In this document: piece by piece, positions 33,858 through 38,779 of the stretch
Layout of the letters: every line of letters begins with the position of its first letter
How positions within the stretch are numbered: position 1 is the first letter of the stretch
Origin: Candidatus Methanimicrococcus odontotermitis
GTDB lineage: Archaea > Halobacteriota > Methanosarcinia > Methanosarcinales > Methanosarcinaceae
DNA: 38,779 bases
NCBI GenBank assembly: GCA_031286065.1
Contig: JAITUZ010000013.1
Span: forward strand, 1 to 38,779
Direction: 5' to 3'
The notes under the pieces: model-generated
Seen by the model: the letters and a program-made list of their open reading frames with translations, nothing else
What the model was told of the DNA's origin: nothing
Database searches by the model: none
Program-made: the position numbers and the translations under genes

Positions 33858-34871
33858 ATGTTTGATGATACGCTGAAAAATTTTAAAGATTTAACGCCCC
33901 GCGATTTCCGTATTTTAACGGGTATTGAAATCGAAATGAAAAATTATGAGTGGGTCCCCGTTCTTGAGCTGAAAAAATACGCCGGTCTTTCAGCGGAAAA
34001 ACTGTCTTATCATTTGGAACGTCTGCGCCGCAAAAAAATGGTTGTCGGAACGCTGGATCCGTATGACGGGTACAAAATCTACTTTGAAGCTTATGACGCG
34101 CTTGCGCTCCACACATATGTTCAGCGCAAAACGATTGCCGCCGTCGGCAGTGAAATCGGCGTCGGCAAAGAATCCGTTGTGGTTGAAGTTCTCAAAGAGC
34201 CTGAAATTGAAATCGCTGATCCGGAAGTTTTGATCCTTAAACTGCACCGCGAAGGACGAACCAGTTTCAAGCAGGTCAAAAGAACGCGCGAGCATTTGGT
34301 CGGCAAAGAGCATTTTTCATGGATTTACGCCGCCAGACTCGCGGCCAAACGCGAATTTACAATCATGAAACATCTTTATCCCGACATTTCCATTCCCAAA
34401 CCGATTGACCAAAACCGCCACACAATTCTCATGGAAGTCGCCCGCGGCAGCGAGCTTTCCAAAACAAAAGTCCTGGATCCCGATTGGTATTTGGATGAAA
34501 TTCTCAGCCAAATCCGTTTGGTCTACTCCAAAGGAATCATTCACAACGACCTCAGCGAATACAATATTTTCGTCTCGGACGAAGGCGTTCAGCTGATCGA
34601 TTGGCCGCAGTACATTACAAAAGACCATCCTCACGCCGAAGAGCTGCTGCGCCGCGATATTGAAAACGTCGTCAACCATTTCTCTAAAAAGTATATGATT
34701 TCCCGCGACACAAATGAAATTCTGAAAGACCTCTTGGAAAACACGACTTTTGAAAGCGATATCACCGGTGAGCCGGGTATTGAAAATCCGGCGGCAATCG
34801 AAGAGCCGGAGGAAGCTGATGCGGCGGACGTTTTTGAGGAAGGGGACGAAGAATTCGCCGAAAGATTTTGA
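33858..34871 (+). CDS. rio2: RIO2-family serine protein kinase/ATPase
   Basis: 337 residues. RIO2 is needed for small-subunit ribosome maturation in archaea and eukaryotes. Seen: N-terminal winged helix (about residues 8-75), P-loop-like GVGKESVV (about 101-108), catalytic IHNDLSEYN with Asp231, and metal-binding IDWPQ with Asp248. The C-terminal 40 residues are acidic and glutamate-rich, an extension. ATG 33858 has no ribosome site and a TTTAATAT element lies about 25 bases upstream, so the mRNA may be leaderless. Confidence 0.96.
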   Translation: MFDDTLKNFKDLTPRDFRILTGIEIEMKNYEWVPVLELKKYAGLSAEKLSYHLERLRRKKMVVGTLDPYDGYKIYFEAYDALALHTYVQRKTIAAVGSEIGVGKESVVVEVLKEPEIEIADPEVLILKLHREGRTSFKQVKRTREHLVGKEHFSWIYAARLAAKREFTIMKHLYPDISIPKPIDQNRHTILMEVARGSELSKTKVLDPDWYLDEILSQIRLVYSKGIIHNDLSEYNIFVSDEGVQLIDWPQYITKDHPHAEELLRRDIENVVNHFSKKYMISRDTNEILKDLLENTTFESDITGEPGIENPAAIEEPEEADAADVFEEGDEEFAERF

Positions 34872-35232
34872 CGATTTCAATGATTTGACGGACGGAATTG
34901 AAAAATTGAAACCTCGTTCCTCTGTTTTTTAAACTTTTATAACTCTGATTATTCTTGAGGTCCGCTCTCTCCCGCTGATATTTTCTCATTTCATCTCTTT
35001 TGTTTATTCTAGATACAATCTCTGAAGACTGCCGTCATTATGTATCCCCGCATGCCGATATTTATACACCGAAAGAGTTAATACTATCGTTCTGATTTTA
35101 TTAAAAAAATATTATTTTGAAATTAATCTTCAAACCACGAGTTTTTGCCGCGTTCTCTTCAAAATAAAACCGAAAATCCTGCAAAACCGGTGTTGGACAA
35201 CAATAAAATTAATGAAATCTCGAGAAAATATT
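34872..35232. other. Intergenic stretch ahead of the LRR gene
   Basis: 361 bases without a supported gene; a 60-codon frame at 35145 overlaps the LRR start in another frame and is a shadow. AAATATTATTTTG near 35104-35116 is a weak TATA-like site. An in-frame ATG at 35212 would lengthen the LRR protein by 7 residues. Confidence 0.4.
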
Positions 35233-38200
35233 ATGAAAGTAAACATAAAGCGTTTGTTTTATTCTTCACTGTTATGCTGTCTTTTTCTGATTCTGTTATC
35301 ATCGGCCGCTTCAGCAGCAGATGCTAATGAAGACGGTTATGAAGACGGAGATGTTGATTTCATCAATCAGCTGATCGCAAACGGAACACTTTCTTGGACG
35401 AGTAATGATCCCGCATCATGGCCGTTGGAAAACGATCCTCCTACCGCTTCTTATATCGGTTGGACCGAATCCGCAGAACGGCGTATCGCCAACTTGTCAA
35501 TTCGCGATACTGCTATCGTTGACGGGGAGTTGGATATGTCCGCATTAACGGAACTTCAATTTCTTTTTATATATAGGGTACAATTAACCGATCTAAACGT
35601 CTCTGAAAATTCTAAGTTGGAAGTCTTGTCCCTTTATGATAATAAATTGACTGACTTGGATGTCACAAAAAATCTACAGCTGCAGGAATTACGCTGTATC
35701 AATAATTCATTGACTGACTTGGATGTCACTCAAAATCCGCAGCTGCAGGAATTACACTGCACCAATAGTTCATTGACCGAATTGGATGTCACTCAAAATC
35801 CGCAGCTGCAGGATTTACAGTGTTTCGAAAATAACTTAACGGCATTGGACGTCACTGAAAATCCATTGCTGGAGCGTTTATTATTGTCCGAGAATAATTT
35901 GACCGGCTTGGATGTCGCTCAAAATCCGCAGCTGACGCTATTAGACTGCCGCTATAATAATTTGACTTCATTGGATGTCGCTCAAAATCTGCAGCTGACG
36001 CAATTAGATTGCAGCCATAACAATTTGACTTCATTGGATGTCGCTCAAAATCTGCAGCTGATTCAATTAGACTGCCGCGGCAATAATTTGACTGACTTGG
36101 ATGTCGCCAATCAAGCTGACCTGTATTATTTCAGCTGCTCCGGAAATAAATTGACTGCGTTGGACGTCTCTTCAAATACGCAGCTGGGGTACTTAGAGTG
36201 TTTCGGCAACAATTTGACTGAATTGGATGTCACCGATAATCCCGATCTGGGGTTTTTGGATTGTTCCTATAATAATTTGACCGAATTGAATGTCATGAAC
36301 AATCCCTTTCTGGCGACCTTTGATTGTTCCGGCAATAACTTAACGGCATTGGATGTCACGCACAATCTCGATTTGGTGACCTTTAAGTGTTCCGATAATG
36401 ATTTGACCGAATTGGATGTCACCAATCAAGCTGCCCTGTATGATTTCTCCTGCTCCTATAATAAATTGACTGCGTTGGACGTCTCTTCAAATACGCAGCT
36501 GGGAGTTTTGTATTGTCAGAACAATGAATTGACTGCATTGGACGTCACTTCAAATACGGAACTGGAACAATTAGATTGCAGCGGCAACTACATGCCCTCC
36601 AATGAGTCCACCTTTACAGGACCGCAGATTACTTGGGACGGAGTCAGTTTCAAATTCGACCCCCAAAATGTCCTTTATAATTCGTCTGACGTCGCTTTTA
36701 TTGATTCTCTGATCGATGACGCGAATCTCCTCGGTTGGACGAAAGGCGATCCCGATTCATGGCCGACGAGCGGCGCTCGTTATGTCGTTTGGGGCGGAGC
36801 CATCGAACAGCGTATCATCGGCTTGACACTTAACAATACGCGTGTCACCGGCGGGGAATTGGATACGTCCGCATTAACGGAACTTCAGATTCTTGAGGTA
36901 GCGGGTTCACAATTAACCGATTTGAACGTCTCCGGAAATTCTAAGCTGACAGAATTGAATTGTGAAAACAATAAATTGACCGAATTGGATGTGTCTGACC
37001 ATGCTTTTTTGGAGAGTTTATCTTGTAACGATAATAATCTGACTGCATTGGACGTCACGGGAAATCCGGCTCTGGAGAGTTTATCTTGTATCGGCAATAA
37101 TCTGACTGTATTAGATGTCGCGGGAAGTCCGGCTCTAGATCGTTTATCTTGTTTCGATAATAATCTGGCTGCATTGGACGTCACTGAAAATCCATTGCTG
37201 AGGATTTTATATTGTGACAACAATAGTTTGACTGAATTGGATGTCACTCAAAATCCGAAGTTGACTGAGTTGTATTGTGGCTATAATAATTTGACTGAAT
37301 TGAATGTCTCTTCAAATACTCTGTTGAAATATTTATCTTGTCAGAACAATGAATTGACTGAATTGGATGTCACAAACAATACGGCACTGATACTCTTAAC
37401 TTGCAGCGGCAACTACATGCCCTCCGATAAGTCCACCTTTAAAGGACCGCATATTACTTGGGGAGGCAGTTTCAGATTCGACCCCCAAAACCCGCCTTCT
37501 TACAATGAAGATGATGTCGCTTTCATCAATCAGCTGATCGCAGACGGAACACTTCCTTGGACGAAAGACAATGCTGCGAATTGGCCGTCTGCCGGCGGCA
37601 ATTCCGTTGTTTGGGAAGGCACCCCTGAGGCGCGTATCGTCTCCCTGTCACTTGAAAATGTGGCCGGCGGAGAATTGGACACATCTGACTTGGAAGAACT
37701 CCGTATTCTTGACGTGAGCGGCGCGCAAGTGACCGTTTTGACTGTCTCCGGAAATTCTAAGCTGACAGAATTGTATTGCGATAATAATTCATTGACTTCT
37801 TTGGATGTGTCTCAAAACGCGAATCTGGAAATTTTAGGTTGTTCCGAAAATGCATTGGATGAATTGGACACCGCTCAAAATCTGAATCTGAAGCATTTAT
37901 ACTGCTCCGACAACGAATTAACCGAACTGGACGTCACAGAAAATACGAAGCTGACATATTTGGATTGTTCCGGCAATTTATTGGACGGCTTGAACATCGC
38001 CGCAAATACGGAGCTGACGCAGTTGGATTGTTCCGACAACAAATTGACGGAATTGGATATCGCCGCAAATAAGGAGCTGACATATTTGGATTGTTCCGGC
38101 AATTTATTGGATGACTTGAACGTCGCCACAAATACGGATCTGAGGTATTTGGATTGTTCCGATAATGAATTGGCCGACTTGAACGTCGCCGCAAATACGG

Positions 38201-38779
38201 AGCTGACATATTTGGATTGTTCCGATAACGAATTGACCGCCTTGGACGTCACGGCAAATACGAAGCTGGAGTATTTAAACGTCGGCGGCAACAGTATAGA
38301 TGATAAAAGCGATGTCGGCGGCGTTAATCCTGACACCGGCTGGGATGAAGAGAATTTCATCTTCTTTTCTTACAATGAAAATGATGTCGCTTTCATTAAC
38401 GGGCTGATCGAAGACGGAACGCTTGATGATGAGATTTGGGAAATCGGCAAGCCCGCTTCGTGGCCGATTGGAGGCAGCGGCAATTCCATAGATTGGGCGG
38501 CCACAGGCTCCGGGAAACGTATCTCTGTCCTGTCGCTTGAAACACCTGTCACCGGCGGAAAATTAAATACTTCCGTGTTGGCGGAGCTGGAAACGCTGAA
38601 AGTTGACAATCTTCAATTGACAGAGCTGAATGTCTCCGGAAACGGCAAGCTTCAGTATCTCTACTGCGAAAACAATTCGCTGGGCGAATTGGATGTCACG
38701 AACAATACGGAACTGACGTATTTGGATTGCTCCGATAACGAATTGACGGAATTGGACGTCACGGCAAATACGAAGCTGG
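35233..38779 (+). CDS. Giant secreted leucine-rich-repeat protein (3' end outside window)
   Basis: 1182 residues visible, frame open to the end of the window. A signal peptide is at residues 1-28 (VNIKRLFYSSLLCCLFLILL, cut after SAASA). After it come four modules. Each starts with a cap of about 70 residues beginning DVxFIxxLIxDGT and containing a SWP-W motif and a TGGELDTSALTEL strand. Module starts are near residues 40, 486, 761 and 1051. Caps are followed by arrays of 21-residue LRRs, consensus LTxLDVTxNxxLxxLxCxxNx, about 16, 8 and 9 in the first three modules, the fourth cut. The arrays of modules 1 and 2 end in a GNYMPS-TF-GP-ITW closing segment. Such proteins act in adhesion or recognition at the surface. 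No anchor is seen since the C-terminus is missing. The frame is intact over 3.5 kb. Confidence 0.93.
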   Translation, partial: MKVNIKRLFYSSLLCCLFLILLSSAASAADANEDGYEDGDVDFINQLIANGTLSWTSNDPASWPLENDPPTASYIGWTESAERRIANLSIRDTAIVDGELDMSALTELQFLFIYRVQLTDLNVSENSKLEVLSLYDNKLTDLDVTKNLQLQELRCINNSLTDLDVTQNPQLQELHCTNSSLTELDVTQNPQLQDLQCFENNLTALDVTENPLLERLLLSENNLTGLDVAQNPQLTLLDCRYNNLTSLDVAQNLQLTQLDCSHNNLTSLDVAQNLQLIQLDCRGNNLTDLDVANQADLYYFSCSGNKLTALDVSSNTQLGYLECFGNNLTELDVTDNPDLGFLDCSYNNLTELNVMNNPFLATFDCSGNNLTALDVTHNLDLVTFKCSDNDLTELDVTNQAALYDFSCSYNKLTALDVSSNTQLGVLYCQNNELTALDVTSNTELEQLDCSGNYMPSNESTFTGPQITWDGVSFKFDPQNVLYNSSDVAFIDSLIDDANLLGWTKGDPDSWPTSGARYVVWGGAIEQRIIGLTLNNTRVTGGELDTSALTELQILEVAGSQLTDLNVSGNSKLTELNCENNKLTELDVSDHAFLESLSCNDNNLTALDVTGNPALESLSCIGNNLTVLDVAGSPALDRLSCFDNNLAALDVTENPLLRILYCDNNSLTELDVTQNPKLTELYCGYNNLTELNVSSNTLLKYLSCQNNELTELDVTNNTALILLTCSGNYMPSDKSTFKGPHITWGGSFRFDPQNPPSYNEDDVAFINQLIADGTLPWTKDNAANWPSAGGNSVVWEGTPEARIVSLSLENVAGGELDTSDLEELRILDVSGAQVTVLTVSGNSKLTELYCDNNSLTSLDVSQNANLEILGCSENALDELDTAQNLNLKHLYCSDNELTELDVTENTKLTYLDCSGNLLDGLNIAANTELTQLDCSDNKLTELDIAANKELTYLDCSGNLLDDLNVATNTDLRYLDCSDNELADLNVAANTELTYLDCSDNELTALDVTANTKLEYLNVGGNSIDDKSDVGGVNPDTGWDEENFIFFSYNENDVAFINGLIEDGTLDDEIWEIGKPASWPIGGSGNSIDWAATGSGKRISVLSLETPVTGGKLNTSVLAELETLKVDNLQLTELNVSGNGKLQYLYCENNSLGELDVTNNTELTYLDCSDNELTELDVTANTKL

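Noticed and set aside
35852-38360. Long minus-strand frames opposite the LRR gene with repeated serine/asparagine text
   Set aside because: They mirror the 63-base repeat of the LRR arrays; repeats without stop in one frame are open in the others.
35233-38779. CRISPR-like array because of regular 63-base repeats
   Set aside because: Repeats are coding, contiguous without spacers, and keep one reading frame; they are LRR units.

Overview
This window is archaeal and looks like a methanogen. Inference from content: group II chaperonin (thermosome), archaeal ATP-dependent DNA ligase, archaeal-type PheT, aEF1B, RIO2 kinase, an archaeal DHH/RecJ-like nuclease, and a tRNA-Trp whose intron is a box C/D guide RNA. 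The added bacterial-type grpE/dnaK/dnaJ set and cytochrome bd genes fit a Methanosarcinales-like organism, possibly a host-associated one such as Methanimicrococcus; genus is a guess. Starts are often preceded by GGAGG or GGTGA Shine-Dalgarno sites and promoters are AT-rich TATA boxes.

Layout. 1-2529: AT-rich accessory end with the C-terminus of an RHS/YD-repeat polymorphic toxin, a small membrane protein that may be its immunity partner, and a second immunity-like gene broken by a frameshift and an in-frame TAG. 2678-5924 (minus): ACT protein, homoserine dehydrogenase, DNA ligase. 6276-10038: an oxygen-defence island, with superoxide reductase divergent from cydAB and an ABM-type monooxygenase nearby. 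10618-10809: intron-bearing tRNA-Trp. 10977-14076: Fic protein with a repeat linker, an SPFH protein without a membrane anchor, a methyltransferase. 14077-16340: degraded, AT-rich, repeat-containing stretch with a small membrane protein, a signal-peptide micro-ORF and gene remnants. 16341-27890: housekeeping genes (DHH nuclease, purL, larB-larC, pheT, thermosome, aEF1B with a zinc-ribbon protein). 28270-33056: membrane protein, grpE, dnaK, dnaJ. 33175-34871: DUF2148-type iron-sulfur protein divergent from RIO2. 35233 to the end: a very large secreted leucine-rich-repeat protein that runs off the window.

How parts work together. Superoxide reductase and cytochrome bd would remove superoxide and O2; the 650-base region between them has TATA boxes and a dyad repeat suited to redox control. 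DnaK/GrpE/DnaJ and the thermosome cover protein folding. LarB and LarC make two of the three steps of the nickel-pincer cofactor; LarE and an LarA-type user enzyme are not in the window. The RHS toxin and the LRR protein, at opposite ends, are the likely cell-surface and interaction genes.

The most notable observations are the in-frame TAG that joins two halves of one immunity-like domain in a window where no intact gene I checked ends in TAG, the guide-RNA intron whose two guides match tRNA-Trp positions 34 and 39, the dyad upstream of cydAB, a possible structured RNA between larC and pheT, and the modular LRR protein.
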